A DNA stretch of 64,000 nucleotides, taken from assembly GCF_000334455.1 (NCBI RefSeq), contig NZ_BANX01000011.1:372001-436000 (forward strand). Direction: 5' to 3'. Below the pieces are notes generated by a model. The model saw only the letters and a program-made list of their open reading frames with translations, searched no databases and was not told where the DNA came from. Source of the DNA: Gordonia soli NBRC 108243. GTDB taxonomy: Bacteria; Actinomycetota; Actinomycetes; Mycobacteriales; Mycobacteriaceae. Numbering within the stretch: position 1 is the first letter of the stretch; each line of letters begins with the position of its first letter. Positions 42,181-51,647 of the stretch are shown one piece after another. A program made the position numbers and the translations under genes.

Positions 42181-43767
42181 ATGGAGTCGCCGCGGACCTC
42201 GCCGTCCGCCCTACGCCGTGCAGCCCGTTCGTGGCCCGAGGGCATCGCCCTCGTCGACCGCCAATGGGGTACCGACGTCGAGCTGACATGGTCGGAGCTG
42301 CTGACTGATGTCCGTTCCTTCGCCGCGACCCTGATCGGTGCCGGAATCCGCCCTGGTGACCGGGTGGTCATCTGGTCACCGAACAGCCACCACTGGCCGG
42401 TCGCCGCGCTGGGCGTCCACTACGCCGGCGGTGTACTCGTCCCACTGAACACGCGCTACACCGCGGTCGAGGCCGTCGATCCCATCGAGCGGTCGGGAGC
42501 GCGCGCCGTGGTCGTCTCGGGTGCGTTCCTGGGCACCGATCACCTCGCTGACCTGCTCGCCGACCATCGGGACGCGCTGCCCGACCTGGTCATCAGGGTG
42601 CCGCTGGACGATTCGCCGATCGCCGACGACGCACCGGGCGGAGTGGTCGACTGGTCGGACTTCCTGGCCACCGCAACCGACGATCTGCGCGCCGAAGCCG
42701 AGCGTCGGGCAGATGCGGTCGCACCCGACGACCTCTCCGACATCCTCTTCACCTCCGGCACCACCGGCAGGTCGAAAGGTGTTCTGGCCGAGCATCGTCA
42801 GACGATGGCGGGATCGCAGGCCTGGGGGGCCAACGGTGGACTCTCCCCGGACGACCGCTATCTGATGGTCAACCCGTACTTCCACACCTTCGGGTACAAG
42901 GCGGGCATCCTGCCGAGTGTGCTGTTCGGCGTGACGATGCTGCCGCTCGCGGTGTACTCGCCGAGCGAGGCGATGCGACTGGTGGCGGCCGAGCGCGCGA
43001 CGGTGTTCCCCGGTGCGCCGACCATCTTCCAGACCATCCTCGACGCCCCCGAACGCGCCGATCACGACCTCTCGTCACTGCGACTGGTGGTGACCGGCGC
43101 CGCGATCGTGCCGGTGGTGCTCATCGAACGGCTGCAGACCGACCTGGGCGTCGAGACCGTGGTGACCGCCTACGGTCTCACCGAGTCGAGTGGATTCGTG
43201 TCGACGTGTACCCCCGATGACGACGATGTCACCGTCGCGACCACCTGCGGACGTGCATTCGCGGGCATGGAGATCGCGTTGTCGGAGCAGGGTGAGGTGC
43301 TGGCCCGCGGCGACATGGTGATGCGCGGCTACCTCGACGATCCCGACGCCACCGCCGCGACCATCGACGCCGACGGCTGGCTGCACACCGGGGACATCGG
43401 CACCATCGACGACCACGGCAACCTCCGCATCACCGACCGCCTCAAGGACATGTACATCTGCGGCGGCTTCAACGTGTACCCGGCCGAGGTCGAGCAGGTG
43501 ATCGCACGGATCGACGGCGTGACCGAGTCGGCGGTGATCGGGGTGCCCGACGACCGTCTCGGCGAGGTCGGGAAGGCGTTCGTGACGCTGCGGGACGGTA
43601 CCGACGTCGGTGGCGCGGACGACCTCGAGCACCATGACTTCGAGTACCGCGTCGTCGAGCACTGCAAACAACAGCTGGCGAACTTCAAGGTCCCTCGGTC
43701 GGTCGTGATCGTCGACGCCTTCCCGCGTAATCCGGCCGGGAAGATCCTCAAACGCGAACTCTCCTAG
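42181..43767 (+). CDS. fadD3: HIP-CoA synthetase FadD3
   Basis: A 528-residue AMP-forming ligase. ILFTSGTTGRSKGVL, AYGLTESSGFVST, WLHTGDIGTIDDHGNL and NPAGKILKREL (catalytic Lys) are present. FadD3 activates HIP, the bicyclic remnant of the steroid nucleus, and so supplies the ligand for KstR2. ATG 42181 lies only 8 bp after the KstR2 box and lacks a ribosome-binding site, so the transcript is probably leaderless. It ends 3 bp from the convergent lysS. Confidence 0.92.
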   Translation: MESPRTSPSALRRAARSWPEGIALVDRQWGTDVELTWSELLTDVRSFAATLIGAGIRPGDRVVIWSPNSHHWPVAALGVHYAGGVLVPLNTRYTAVEAVDPIERSGARAVVVSGAFLGTDHLADLLADHRDALPDLVIRVPLDDSPIADDAPGGVVDWSDFLATATDDLRAEAERRADAVAPDDLSDILFTSGTTGRSKGVLAEHRQTMAGSQAWGANGGLSPDDRYLMVNPYFHTFGYKAGILPSVLFGVTMLPLAVYSPSEAMRLVAAERATVFPGAPTIFQTILDAPERADHDLSSLRLVVTGAAIVPVVLIERLQTDLGVETVVTAYGLTESSGFVSTCTPDDDDVTVATTCGRAFAGMEIALSEQGEVLARGDMVMRGYLDDPDATAATIDADGWLHTGDIGTIDDHGNLRITDRLKDMYICGGFNVYPAEVEQVIARIDGVTESAVIGVPDDRLGEVGKAFVTLRDGTDVGGADDLEHHDFEYRVVEHCKQQLANFKVPRSVVIVDAFPRNPAGKILKRELS

Positions 43768-43770
43768 CCG

Positions 43771-45303
43771 TTAGCGGGGCTTCACGATCGGGAACAGGAT
43801 GGTCTCGCGGATGCCGAGGCCGGTGAGGGCCATCAGCAGGCGGTCGATGCCCATGCCGGTGCCGGCGGTCGGGGGCATGCCGTACTCCATCGCGGCGAGG
43901 AAGTCCTCGTCGAGGGCCATCGCCTCATCGTCGCCGGCCGCGGCCAGACGCGCCTGGTCGACGAACCGCTCACGCTGGATGACGGGGTCGACGAGCTCGG
44001 AATAGCCGGTGGCCAACTCGAATCCGCGGATGTAGAGGTCCCACTTCTCGACGACACCGGGCACCGACCGATGCGACCGCACCAGCGGCGACGTCTCGAC
44101 CGGGAAGTCGCGGATGAACACCGGCTCCGAGAGGTGCTGTCCGACAGTGTGTTCCCACAGTTCCTCGACCAGCTTGCCGTGGCCGTAGCCCTTCCCTGCG
44201 GGCACCTCGAGTCCGACGCGCGCGGCGATCGCCAGCAACTCGTCGACACTCGTCTCGACCGGCACGATCTCCTGACCGAGCGCCTCCGACAGCGAGGGGT
44301 ACATCTGCAGCGAGGTCCACTCCCCCGACAGATCGTAGGCGCTGCCGTCGGGCATCGTCGGCGCGAGCGTCCCGAGTGCGGCCTGCGAGACCTCCTGCAC
44401 GAGTTCACGGGTCATCGCCGCGGCGTCGTCGTAGGTGCCGTAGGCCTGATACGTCTCCAGCATCGCGAACTCGGGCGAGTGGGTGGAGTCGGCACCCTCG
44501 TTGCGGAAGTTGCGGTTGACCTCGAAGACCCGCTCGATGCCACCGACCACGCAGCGCTTGAGGAAGAGCTCCGGCGCGATCCGCAGGTAGAGGTCGATGT
44601 CGAAGGCGTTGGAATGGGTGACGAACGGTCGGGCCGCCGCGCCGCCGTGCAGCGTCTGCAGCATGGGCGTCTCGACCTCGAGGAAGCCCCGACGGACCAG
44701 TGCGGCACGGAGTTCGGCGATCACGGCCACGCGGGTACGGGCGATCTCGCGCGCCTCGGGCCGCACGATGAGGTCGACATACCGCTGCCGGACCCGCGAC
44801 TCCTCGTTCATGTCCTTGTGCGCGACGGGCAACGGCCGCAACGCCTTCGACGCCATCTGCCAGGCATCGGCCATCACACTGAGCTCACCGGTCCGCGAAC
44901 TGATCACCTGGCCGCCGACGTAGACGATGTCACCGAGGTCGACCTCGGCCTTCCACCGTGCCAGCGACTCCTCACCGACACCGTTGAAGCTGACCATCGC
45001 CTGCAGCTGGGTACCGTCCCCCTCCTGCAGCGTCGCGAAGCAGAGCTTGCCCTTGTTGCGCAGGAAGATGACACGTCCCGCGACACCGACGTGCTCACCG
45101 GTCTCGGTGTCCGCCTCGAGGTCGGGGTGCGCGTCGCGGATCTCGCGGAGCGAATGGGTACGCGGGATCGACACCGGGTAGGCCTCGTGGCCCTCGGCGA
45201 GGATCCGCTCACGCTTCTCCTGGCGGATCCGGATCTGCTCGGGCGTGTGGTCGGCGGCCTGGTCCGGGACGGAGTCTGCAGGTGAGGTGGGGCTGTCGGT
45301 CAC
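43771..45303 (-). CDS. lysS: Lysyl-tRNA synthetase, class II
   Basis: A 510-residue class II LysRS. The anticodon-binding OB domain is N-terminal ([23 protein letters not shown]). Motif 2 appears as [18 protein letters not shown] and motif 3 as [20 protein letters not shown] near the C-terminus. It charges tRNA-Lys in the cytoplasm. Start GTG 45303, nine bases downstream of the LuxR-type regulator gene, with which it may be co-transcribed; promoter elements between them cannot fit. Confidence 0.95.
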   Translation of the reverse strand: MTDSPTSPADSVPDQAADHTPEQIRIRQEKRERILAEGHEAYPVSIPRTHSLREIRDAHPDLEADTETGEHVGVAGRVIFLRNKGKLCFATLQEGDGTQLQAMVSFNGVGEESLARWKAEVDLGDIVYVGGQVISSRTGELSVMADAWQMASKALRPLPVAHKDMNEESRVRQRYVDLIVRPEAREIARTRVAVIAELRAALVRRGFLEVETPMLQTLHGGAAARPFVTHSNAFDIDLYLRIAPELFLKRCVVGGIERVFEVNRNFRNEGADSTHSPEFAMLETYQAYGTYDDAAAMTRELVQEVSQAALGTLAPTMPDGSAYDLSGEWTSLQMYPSLSEALGQEIVPVETSVDELLAIAARVGLEVPAGKGYGHGKLVEELWEHTVGQHLSEPVFIRDFPVETSPLVRSHRSVPGVVEKWDLYIRGFELATGYSELVDPVIQRERFVDQARLAAAGDDEAMALDEDFLAAMEYGMPPTAGTGMGIDRLLMALTGLGIRETILFPIVKPR

Positions 45304-45312
45304 CTGTCGACC

Positions 45313-48060
45313 CTATCGAACCAGCCGGGGCTCCCGACCGGAGGCGGCTGCCGCCAGCTCGACGCGGGTGCGCAGACCGAGCTTGCCGAGGACGTGTGAC
45401 ACGTGGGTCTGGACGGTACGCGGTGACATGAACAGCCGACCGGCGATGTCGGGACCCGAGAGCCCCAATGCGACAAGCTCGGTGACCTGCGCTTCCGTGG
45501 GCGTGAGGCTGTCCCAGCCGGTGTCCGGCCGACGGCGGGTCCCGCTGGTGGTGACCCGCACCCCGGCGCCCCGCATCCGCGACAGGATGCGCGACCGCCA
45601 TCCGTCGGCGCCCGCGTCCTCGACGGTTCGCAGTGCCGCACGGGCGTGATCGATCGCCTCCGTCTTCCGTCCGTCGACCGCTGCGGCGACCGCTGCCTCC
45701 TCCCATCCGCTGACGATGAGGGCGAAGTCCTCTGTCCGGGTGGCTCGGCGCGCGACATCGGATGCGACCTCGACGACCGCCGACGGCTCGGCCGACGCCA
45801 TCGCCTCGGCCAGCCGGACCGCGTCCGTGGTCGCCGGTCCCAGTGGCCGGGGCAGGGTGGCGAGGTCGGCGGCAACCTGGGTCACCAGGTCCTCGTCGAC
45901 GGCCCGGATCGCGATCCGGACGATCTCCGGGGCGACCATCGCCGCCCACGAGAAGCAGTGCTGTGACATCGCGCCCGACCACACCTCCCCGGCCAGGTGT
46001 GCGGCCGTGCGATGGCTGCGCCGGGCCTCGGCGGTCAGCATCCGCACCCGCGCGATCTGCGGGATGCCGAACTGGTGCAGCAGGTGCCCGTAACCGATAC
46101 GGTCGTCGTCCCACAACTGGACGCGATGTTCGGCGCCGGCCAGGTCACCGGTCATCACGTCGATCATCGCCCGACCGCCGTAGGCCAGCGACGACACGGC
46201 CTCCTCCCCGGTCGCCACCTTCTCGAAGGCGGCGTCGTAGATCGCGACGGAGTCGGCGAGGTTGCCGCGGAGGAGTTCGATGGAGCCGGAGATCAGCTGG
46301 TGATACGTTCCCTGCCAACCGGTTCCGCGGTCGGCCTGTCGGCGTGCCATCTCCAGTCGCGACTCGGCGGCCGCCTTGGGTCCGCGGTGGTACATCTCGA
46401 TGAAGGGCGGCCAGAGGTCGGCCGACGCGCCCTCACTCGAATCCGATGCCTCCTCGGTCATGAAGCGCCGCGACGCCTCGGCGGCGTACTCGACCGCGGC
46501 GAAGGTCGCGCCGGTCAGACAGCTGCGTAGGGCCTCGGCCACCAGCCCCGTCAGTGACAGTTCACCGACGGTGTCGACATACGGTTCGAGCGGTATCGGA
46601 CCGGCGCCGCCGAGAAGCCGCACGTACGACCGATGGTCGGTGATGATCCGACGGCTCACCTCCGGCAGCGGGAAGGTCAAGGTCTCCTCGATCATCTCGA
46701 GTACCTCGTCGCGCGCGCCGCGGACGGTCAGCGCGAACATCCGGACCCGGATCAACCGGGCGATGGCGTCGACGTCACCGGCGACACTCAACGCGTCGCG
46801 GGCCACCTCGTCGGCCTGGGCGAGCTGCCCGGACCGGGCGAGTGCGAGGGCGCGCTCCACCGACAACGCCGTCGCCTCCGCGGCCACTCCCGCGCCCCCG
46901 AACGGTCCCGCGCCGCCGGCCAGGACGTCGGCGGCCACCGCGGGGACGGTCTCCAGCCGTCGCGCAGCTGCCTGCACTGCGACGACGGTCTCGCCGGGCT
47001 CGGCGCCCGCTGCCCGCAGATGGTGCGCGCGCGCCACCGGGTCGGACTCACCGACGAAGTCGGCGATCGCCCGGTGCACCACGTCTCGGAGTGGACGAGC
47101 GGTCCGCTCACAGACCGCGTCGGCGATGGTGTCGTGGGTGACCTCGAGTCTGCCGTGGTCGTCGAAGGCGACCAGGTCGGCTTCCAGGAGTTCCTGTACC
47201 GGCGCCACCACCGCGGCGGCAGGCACCGCGACCAGCGCGGCGAGATCTTCGAGGGCGGCCGGACCACCCCACACCGCGAGCCTCAGCAGCACATCGCGTG
47301 CACCGCTGCCGACGGGGTCCAGGCGGGCCTCGACGGATTCTGCGAGCGTCGGCGCCGATGCGGCGTCCACCCCCATCGGGATGTCGACGCCGTCTGCGTC
47401 GCGGATCAGCAGTTCGCGCCGACCGAGGTCGTCGAGCATGGTCTGCGCGGACAGCGGGTGGCCGCCGGTCGTCGCCAGCGCCGATCTGAGTCGCGTTCCC
47501 GGCCAGGCGGCGAGGCGCTCGTGCACCAGTACGTCGACGTCCATCCCGTCCAACGGCGGGACCACCACGGTCTCGACGTCGGGTCGGGCGGCGAGCCGGA
47601 CCAGGTACTCGCGCACGGGTTCCGGCCGCCGGGCGACGATCAGCGCAACCGGCAGCATCCGCGCGACGTCGGCGATCAGCGCCATCGTCGCAAGGCTCGC
47701 AGCGTCGGCGTGATGGGCGTCGTCGACCACGAAGACATGCGGCCCCAGCGCGACGAGGCGGTCGAGCCGCTCCAGGAACAGCCGATCGGCATCCGGCGGA
47801 AGGGGATCGGGGACCTCGACGCCGAGCAGGTCGCCGACCACGGAATATGGCTTACGCCATGACAATTCCGAAGCGGTGGCCCACGAGACGGTGACCGGCG
47901 ACTCGGCAGCGGCGGCCCGTAAGGAGTGACTCTTTCCACCGCCCGCCTCAGCGGTGACGACCACGCAACCGCCGCCGCCGCCCGTCGCGGCGACCGCATC
48001 GACGCGACGACGCAACGCGGAGACGAACTCTCGTCGCCGACCGGCCAGCACCGCGCTCAT
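45313..48060 (-). CDS. Large ATP-binding LuxR-family (LAL) regulator
   Basis: A 915-residue regulator. The N-terminal NTPase has Walker A AEAGGGKSHSL (about 38-48) and a Walker B-type VFVVDDAHHAD (about 109); a long helical, TPR-like middle follows; the C-terminal 65 residues are a LuxR HTH (LTPTEAQVTELVALGLSGPD, then SPRTVQTHVSHVLGKLG). The layout is that of LAL/MalT-like activators. The ligand is unknown. It sits directly upstream of lysS and downstream of the rhodanese-like gene, neither of which suggests a target. Confidence 0.87.
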   Translation of the reverse strand: MSAVLAGRRREFVSALRRRVDAVAATGGGGGCVVVTAEAGGGKSHSLRAAAAESPVTVSWATASELSWRKPYSVVGDLLGVEVPDPLPPDADRLFLERLDRLVALGPHVFVVDDAHHADAASLATMALIADVARMLPVALIVARRPEPVREYLVRLAARPDVETVVVPPLDGMDVDVLVHERLAAWPGTRLRSALATTGGHPLSAQTMLDDLGRRELLIRDADGVDIPMGVDAASAPTLAESVEARLDPVGSGARDVLLRLAVWGGPAALEDLAALVAVPAAAVVAPVQELLEADLVAFDDHGRLEVTHDTIADAVCERTARPLRDVVHRAIADFVGESDPVARAHHLRAAGAEPGETVVAVQAAARRLETVPAVAADVLAGGAGPFGGAGVAAEATALSVERALALARSGQLAQADEVARDALSVAGDVDAIARLIRVRMFALTVRGARDEVLEMIEETLTFPLPEVSRRIITDHRSYVRLLGGAGPIPLEPYVDTVGELSLTGLVAEALRSCLTGATFAAVEYAAEASRRFMTEEASDSSEGASADLWPPFIEMYHRGPKAAAESRLEMARRQADRGTGWQGTYHQLISGSIELLRGNLADSVAIYDAAFEKVATGEEAVSSLAYGGRAMIDVMTGDLAGAEHRVQLWDDDRIGYGHLLHQFGIPQIARVRMLTAEARRSHRTAAHLAGEVWSGAMSQHCFSWAAMVAPEIVRIAIRAVDEDLVTQVAADLATLPRPLGPATTDAVRLAEAMASAEPSAVVEVASDVARRATRTEDFALIVSGWEEAAVAAAVDGRKTEAIDHARAALRTVEDAGADGWRSRILSRMRGAGVRVTTSGTRRRPDTGWDSLTPTEAQVTELVALGLSGPDIAGRLFMSPRTVQTHVSHVLGKLGLRTRVELAAAASGREPRLVR

Positions 48061-48119
48061 GCGCAGAGCCTACTGCGGACAAAACCGGCATGCGCGCCTT
48101 CTGAACGGCGCAGTGCGGG

Positions 48120-48551
48120 TCAGTGTGCGGAGATCATCGCCAGCTCGCCGGGGGCGACCCGACCGCGTATCCCGGCGCGATGCAGGGCACGGAACCCACC
48201 GCGCACGAAACGCGCGCCGTGGACACCGCGCGCCTGCAGGTGCCAGGTGAGCCACTCGGCCTCATGGCCGTCGTCGCTGACCAGCAGCCAGCGCGCCCCG
48301 GTGTCGGCGGTACGCAAGGCGCCGGGGAGGCCGGGGGTGAGTCGGTTGAGCAGGTCGGCAGCGTCGATGGCCAGCGCACCGGAGAGGACGCCGTCGGCGG
48401 CCCGTCGGTGCTGGCTGCGGACATCTACCGCGACGACACCCGAATCGATCTCGTCGAGGAACTGCGCGACCGAGACGGACAGCGGCGCGTCCGATGCCAC
48501 GGCGACGACGGGACGGATGGGAGCAACAGGAGAGAGCACGGAGGCAGTCAT
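48120..48551 (-). CDS. Rhodanese-like protein without the catalytic Cys
   Basis: A 143-residue single rhodanese-like domain: VSVAQFLDEIDSGVVAVDVRSQHRRAADGVLSGALAID is the typical first half. The active-site loop, usually C-x4-R, reads LLVSDDGHEAEW, with Ser where the Cys should be and no Arg at the end. It is therefore unlikely to be a sulfurtransferase in the usual sense and may bind sulfur-carrying partners. Start ATG 48551 has GAGG (48558-48561) upstream. A Cys-rich leader peptide (48620-48649) precedes it by 68 nt. Confidence 0.78.
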   Translation of the reverse strand: MTASVLSPVAPIRPVVAVASDAPLSVSVAQFLDEIDSGVVAVDVRSQHRRAADGVLSGALAIDAADLLNRLTPGLPGALRTADTGARWLLVSDDGHEAEWLTWHLQARGVHGARFVRGGFRALHRAGIRGRVAPGELAMISAH

Positions 48552-48619
48552 GAGAGTCCTCGGGAAATGATCGAGCTACGAGCGGGGTGGTCGACGCGAG
48601 GGCGGCCGCAGATGCGGAC

Positions 48620-48649
48620 TCAGCCCTGACAACACTCCCGACAGCTCAT
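48620..48649 (-). CDS. Cys-rich leader peptide (nine residues), possible cysteine attenuator
   Basis: A minute frame encoding MSCRECCQG then TGA. It has three Cys codons, two of them adjacent (TGT TGT), in nine residues, 68 nt upstream of the rhodanese-like gene on the same strand. Such uORFs are known in actinobacteria to sense cysteinyl-tRNA supply by ribosome stalling. It starts two bases after the stop of the alpha/beta-hydrolase gene. In the RNA, CCTCG at 48601-48597 is complementary to the CGAGG ribosome-binding site at 48562-48558, a possible sequestering pair. Confidence 0.7.
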   Translation of the reverse strand: MSCRECCQG

Positions 48650-48651
48650 GA

Positions 48652-49602
48652 TCACGCGGTGGATTCTGCCACACCTCCGATGTCACGCGCCAGACCAGCC
48701 GCGATCTCGGCCAGCCGGTCGATGCCGGGGCGTTCGATCGGGTAGTGCCCACAGCCGTCCAGCAGGTGCATCGAGGTCGGGCCCGCGATGCGGTCGAGGA
48801 AGCGACGACTCAGCGCGGGCGGAGTCCACGCGTCCTCGGCGGGGTGGACGAGCGTGACCGCAGGCCCGGCGTACTCCTCCGGCGGTGTGTGCGCGAAGGT
48901 CATCGCGTCGGCGAGGAACCCGATGGGCACCCTGCCGCCCCCGCCACGCCGATCGGTCGCACACAGTCGCGACAGACGCGAGTCGGCGCTCATCCGGTCG
49001 AGCGGTGCGATCCAGCCGATCGGAATGCGCACATCGCCGACGAACCGAGCGATGGTCGGCAGCGTCGTCGGCGCGAACTGTCCGATCAGCGGCCAGCGGG
49101 TGGCCGCCCGAACGGCTGCACGATCGCCGGAGAGGTCCAGCAAACAGGTGGCCACGGCGGCTGCGACCCGGCCGGTCCGGGCCGCCACCTCGTAGGCCAG
49201 CATCCCGCCCATGCTGGCACCGAAGACGATCAGAGGGCGCGGGTCGCGATCGGTCTCGGCGATCACCAGGTCGGTGAGCAGGTCCACCCAGTCGGCGTAG
49301 CGCACCCGTCCCGGCTCGTCGAGGCGGGTCCGTCCGTAGAGCGGCAGGTCGGGAGCCAACGGCTCGGCGCCGTTGTCGGCGAGCACGGCGGCCGCCGGCC
49401 AGAGCGCCCCCGAATGTCCACCGGCTCCGTGGATGACCATCACCCGCACCCGCGCGTCGGGCCGTGGCGCCCGTGCGATCTGGACATCGACCGGTCGGCC
49501 GTGCAGCTCCCAACGCCACCACGACTCCTGCGGCGGGGTGGCCGACGCCCGCGAACGCCACGGCTCAGGAAGAAGATCGGCGTATTCTGTCCAGGTGGTC
49601 AT
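48652..49602 (-). CDS. Alpha/beta hydrolase
   Basis: A 316-residue alpha/beta-hydrolase. VMVIHGAGGHSGALW is the oxyanion HG motif, FGASMGGMLAYE the nucleophile elbow (Ser), HPAEDAWTPP carries the acid and DGCGHYPIERPG the His. No signal peptide or lipobox, so cytoplasmic. It is divergent from a TetR-type gene whose putative operator lies at 49619-49635, so it is probably the regulated target. The substrate is not evident. Confidence 0.85.
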   Translation of the reverse strand: MTTWTEYADLLPEPWRSRASATPPQESWWRWELHGRPVDVQIARAPRPDARVRVMVIHGAGGHSGALWPAAAVLADNGAEPLAPDLPLYGRTRLDEPGRVRYADWVDLLTDLVIAETDRDPRPLIVFGASMGGMLAYEVAARTGRVAAAVATCLLDLSGDRAAVRAATRWPLIGQFAPTTLPTIARFVGDVRIPIGWIAPLDRMSADSRLSRLCATDRRGGGGRVPIGFLADAMTFAHTPPEEYAGPAVTLVHPAEDAWTPPALSRRFLDRIAGPTSMHLLDGCGHYPIERPGIDRLAEIAAGLARDIGGVAESTA

Positions 49603-49618
49603 CCATCAATTGTCGAAA

Positions 49619-49635
49619 GTGCTGGCCGCCAGCAC
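49619..49635. promoter_or_regulatory. Putative TetR operator
   Basis: GTGCTGGCCGCCAGCAC is a perfect 8-1-8 palindrome in the 60-bp gap between the divergent hydrolase and TetR genes. Confidence 0.65.
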
Positions 49636-49662
49636 AACTCGCATTCTGGCGCCCACCTTTTG

Positions 49663-50298
49663 ATGCGCAAACAGCCTGCGCAACAACGGTCCCGGTTCAC
49701 CGTCGACGTGATCCTGGAAGCAGCGACTCGCATTCTGGATCGGCCGGGCACCACGCTGGACGGCATCGGCGACGACGGGTTCACCACCAATCGCGTCGCC
49801 GAGGAGGCCGGCGTCTCGGTCGGCTCGCTCTACCAGTACTTCCCCGACAAACAGTCGATCATCGAGGAGATCGCTCGTCGACACCTGGCATCGGCATCGG
49901 CCCGGATGATCGACCTGCTCGACGACGTGTCGACGAGCACCGAGGACCTGCTGGCCGGGCTGATCACGATCGTGGTGTCGGAGAACGCATCCCACCCGCG
50001 CGCATTCGCCCTGATCCGCGAGCGAACTGTCTCGCCGGAGGTGGCCGACGAGTACCTCTCCTTCGTGCGGGATCTCGTCGACCGGCTCGCACCGCGGCTC
50101 GTCACCACGGACGACGGCGGGGACATCGACGGGACCGTCGACGCGGCCGAGGCGCGGTCGCGTGCCCGGCTGGCGATCGCGGCCATCGACGGACAGGTAC
50201 ACCAGTTGGTCGAGCAGGTCCGCGGCCCCGAGGACGAGCGGCGGCTGGTCGAGCGCATCCTACGGTTCACCCGAGCGGCGCTGTCCGACGCGGGATGA
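49663..50298 (+). CDS. TetR-family transcriptional regulator
   Basis: A 211-residue TetR protein from ATG 49663. The N-terminal HTH reads FTTNRVAEEAGVSVGSLYQYFPDKQSIIEEI (about residues 41-71), preceded by the usual VILEAATRIL helix. The C-terminal ligand domain has no recognised subgroup. It probably represses the divergent alpha/beta hydrolase and itself. Its 3' end runs into a short 21-bp-period repeat array before the convergent coaX. Confidence 0.86.
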   Translation: MRKQPAQQRSRFTVDVILEAATRILDRPGTTLDGIGDDGFTTNRVAEEAGVSVGSLYQYFPDKQSIIEEIARRHLASASARMIDLLDDVSTSTEDLLAGLITIVVSENASHPRAFALIRERTVSPEVADEYLSFVRDLVDRLAPRLVTTDDGGDIDGTVDAAEARSRARLAIAAIDGQVHQLVEQVRGPEDERRLVERILRFTRAALSDAG

Positions 50299-50308
50299 AG
50301 CGACGTCG

Positions 50309-50371
50309 GTGCACGGTCGACGAGTCCGAGCGCACGATCAACGGGCTGGAGCGCACGATCGACGGGCTCAG
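50309..50371. repeat. 21-bp-period repeat array, three units
   Basis: Units start at 50309, 50330 and 50351, exactly 21 bp apart, with cores GTGCACGGTCGACG, GCGCACGATCAACG and GCGCACGATCGACG. These are the same cores as the second half of the array at 11767-11934. The last unit overlaps the coaX stop codon (50368-50370). Confidence 0.9.
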
Positions 50372-51174
50372 CGAGCGCGGGATCGGGCGTTCTGCTTGGC
50401 ACGCTCGTGGACCAGCCGGAGCCCCTCGAGCGTCAGGTGCGGGTTCTGAGTGCCGACGGTGCGGCATTCGTCGAACATCAGCGGCGCGAGGAACCCGGTG
50501 GCGACGACCGTCACGTCGTCGGCGTCGAAGCCCGGCACCTCTCGACGGACCCGGTCGACCAACGCGTCGACCTGGCCGGCGAATCCGTAGAGGATGCCCG
50601 ACTGCAGGGCCTCCGCCGTGTTCTTGCCGAGCACGCTGCGCGGCGGCATCAACTCGATCTTCCGGAGTGTGACCGTGTGCTCCGACAGCGCCTCCACCGC
50701 CAGGTTGACGCCGGGGGCGATTGCACCGCCCAGGAACTCCCCCCTCGCTGACACCGCATCCACCACGGTTGCGGTACCGAAGGCGACGACGATACATGGT
50801 CCAGGGTACTTCTCGTGCGCGGCAACGCAGTTGGCGACACGGTCGGCGCCGACCTCTTTGGGGTTGTCGACCAGCAGGGGCACCCCCGTCCGCACGCCCG
50901 GTTCCAGCAGGATGTGCGGACCCGCCCCGTGGTAGCGATCGACCATGGCACGGAGTTCACGCAGCAGCGAAGGGACCGTCGACAGGGCGGCGACCGAGGT
51001 GACCTGCTCGATGTCGGGTCCGAGCAGGCCGCGGATGGCCAGCGCCAGTTCGTCTGCGGTGAGGGCCGGATCGGTGTGAATCCGCCAGTCGCGCACCAGT
51101 GTCGCGTGGTCGCCGGACCCCGCGAACACCCCGAGATGGATGTTGGTGTTACCGACGTCGACGGTGAGCAGCAT
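50368..51174 (-). CDS. coaX: Type III pantothenate kinase
   Basis: A 268-residue type III pantothenate kinase, first step of CoA synthesis. The N-terminal DVGNTNIHLGVF phosphate loop, the GVRTGVPLLVDNPKEVGADR stretch, FGTATVVDAV and GGAIAPGVNL match the family. It is the last gene of the panC-panD-coaX run (4 bp after panD), which matches Rv3602c-Rv3600c. CoA supply next to a large CoA-thioester catabolic cluster is a neat but probably ancestral arrangement. Confidence 0.94.
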   Translation of the reverse strand: MLLTVDVGNTNIHLGVFAGSGDHATLVRDWRIHTDPALTADELALAIRGLLGPDIEQVTSVAALSTVPSLLRELRAMVDRYHGAGPHILLEPGVRTGVPLLVDNPKEVGADRVANCVAAHEKYPGPCIVVAFGTATVVDAVSARGEFLGGAIAPGVNLAVEALSEHTVTLRKIELMPPRSVLGKNTAEALQSGILYGFAGQVDALVDRVRREVPGFDADDVTVVATGFLAPLMFDECRTVGTQNPHLTLEGLRLVHERAKQNARSRAR

Positions 51175-51178
51175 CGGG

Positions 51179-51604
51179 TCAGACCGACACGAAGTCGGCC
51201 CCGCGCGGGTCCTTCAGACCCGAGCCGGCCGGTGCGTAAGCGGGATCGGTACCCGCCTGCGACACCCGGTTGTGCTCGTCGACGAACACGACATGCGGTG
51301 CGTAGTCACGGACCTCCTGCTCGTTGAGCATGCCGTAGGCGATGATGATCACGAGGTCGCCGGGATGGACGAGATGTGCAGCGGCACCGTTGATCCCGAT
51401 GACACCGCTGCCGCGCTCACCCGCGATCGCGTAGGTCTCCAGGCGGGCGCCGTTGGTGATGTCGACGATGGCGACCTGCTCACCCTCGAGCAGATCGGCG
51501 GCGTCGAGGAGGTCTTGGTCGATGGTGACCGAACCGACGTAGTGCAGGTCGGCCTGGGTCACCGTGGCGCGGTGGATCTTGGAGGTCATCATGGTGCGGA
51601 ACAT
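51179..51604 (-). CDS. panD: Aspartate 1-decarboxylase proenzyme
   Basis: A 141-residue PanD. Self-cleavage between Gly24 and Ser25 (HYVGSVTID) creates the pyruvoyl cofactor; the conserved [11 protein letters not shown] and [15 protein letters not shown] stretches follow. It makes beta-alanine for pantothenate. ATG 51604 is preceded by AAGGGAA; the longer frame upstream is antisense-like and lacks PanD similarity. Confidence 0.94.
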   Translation of the reverse strand: MFRTMMTSKIHRATVTQADLHYVGSVTIDQDLLDAADLLEGEQVAIVDITNGARLETYAIAGERGSGVIGINGAAAHLVHPGDLVIIIAYGMLNEQEVRDYAPHVVFVDEHNRVSQAGTDPAYAPAGSGLKDPRGADFVSV

Positions 51605-51647
51605 GGTGGATGCGTTCCCTTCTGGGCCGGGTCCGAGGTGGGCTGTC

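Noticed and set aside
48061..48119. Riboswitch or extra leader before the LuxR-type gene
   Set aside because: Only short imperfect complementarity and no leader frame of interest.
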